Of a stretch of DNA of 15,162 nt, positions 15,090 through 15,162 are shown one piece after another. The translations under genes were made by a program, and so were the position numbers. This stretch comes from Podochytrium sp. JEL0797. Lineage: Eukaryota; Chytridiomycota; Chytridiomycetes; Chytridiales; Chytriomycetaceae. The stretch's first letter is position 1, and each line of letters begins with the position of its first letter. The stretch is taken from the NCBI GenBank assembly GCA_027596195.1, contig JADGJG010000633.1:1-15162 (forward strand), written 5' to 3'. The notes beneath the pieces are model-generated. The model was not told the origin of the DNA. It was given only the letters and a program-made list of their open reading frames with translations, and did not search any database.

Positions 15090-15162
15090 GTCCAAGTATC
15101 CCCATGTTCGAGAAACCAATCCAGCCACGGAAAATTATGTCAATATTCGACCCACTAAGGCG
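15090..15162 (-). pseudogene. F-box protein relic (third copy), cut by the window edge
   Basis: Minus-strand reading aligns without gaps to copy A at about 10213-10285: LVGRILT, stop, FSVAGLVSRTWGYLD against FVGRLLTDFSVAGIYSQTRGYLD. The Asp codon (gat) is replaced by TAA, and similarity stops after YLD at the homopolymer. The upstream part, with any F-box, would lie outside the window. Confidence 0.82.

Noticed and set aside
14871..15128. 85-codon minus-strand frame spanning the poly-G tract
   Set aside because: It joins the F-box relic to unrelated sequence through the homopolymer, and its start lies inside the relic after the TAA; no family seen in the inner part.
1..15162. Transposon, biosynthetic cluster or other multi-gene system
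   Set aside because: No transposase, integrase, terminal repeats or functionally linked gene set; neighbours belong to unrelated pathways.

Overview
The window looks like fungal nuclear DNA, most plausibly from an early-diverging (chytrid-like) lineage. The evidence is short spliceosomal introns (57 to 107 nt) with GTGAGT-, GTATGT- or GTAAGA-type donors and CAG/TAG acceptors, compact intergenic spacing, and a gene mix of phytochelatin synthase, MPDU1/Lec35, a DUF4097-like membrane protein, SGNH hydrolase, CAP-domain secreted protein, expanded F-box proteins, Sec14/CRAL-TRIO and PAAF1. The lineage is inferred from this mix and not proven by a marker gene.

Layout. On the left, two plus-strand housekeeping-type genes lie 165 bases apart: a phytochelatin synthase cut at its 5' end by the window (53-1399) and an MPDU1-like PQ-loop protein in four exons, one of only 14 nt (1565-2631). 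They converge on two minus-strand genes: a single-pass membrane protein with a strikingly regular 20-residue repeat (3086-4198) and a cytosolic SGNH hydrolase (4640-5242). The hydrolase is divergent from a small, probably mitochondrial, plus-strand protein (5683-6006), which converges on a 351-aa protein I do not recognise (6115-7170).

From about 7.2 kb the window becomes more accessory. There is a possible gene remnant (7304-7505), a broken CRAL-TRIO pseudogene (7752-8215), a secreted CAP-domain protein with two cysteine-rich repeats and three phase-1 introns (8523-9538), two tandem F-box paralogues with a shared intron (9649-10806 and 10857-11927), and the intact CRAL-TRIO/Sec14 gene matching the pseudogene (12055-12918). 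The right end has a three-exon PAAF1/Rpn14-like WD40 proteasome assembly factor (13264-14666) and, at the edge, a third F-box copy broken by an in-frame TAA and cut off at a 17-base homopolymer (15090-15162).

The genes do not form one pathway. The left half is ordinary cell biology: metal-thiol chemistry, ER glycosylation, an endomembrane protein, a hydrolase. The right half is a small island of local duplication and decay (F-box three copies, CRAL-TRIO two copies) around a secreted effector-like CAP protein. I see no mobile element, CRISPR array, rRNA or tRNA. The most notable items are the 14-nt microexon and separate last exon carrying a KKXX signal in the MPDU1 gene; the symmetric exon duplication, open-frame 57-nt introns and Glu-to-Gln change in the CAP protein; and the duplication/decay island.
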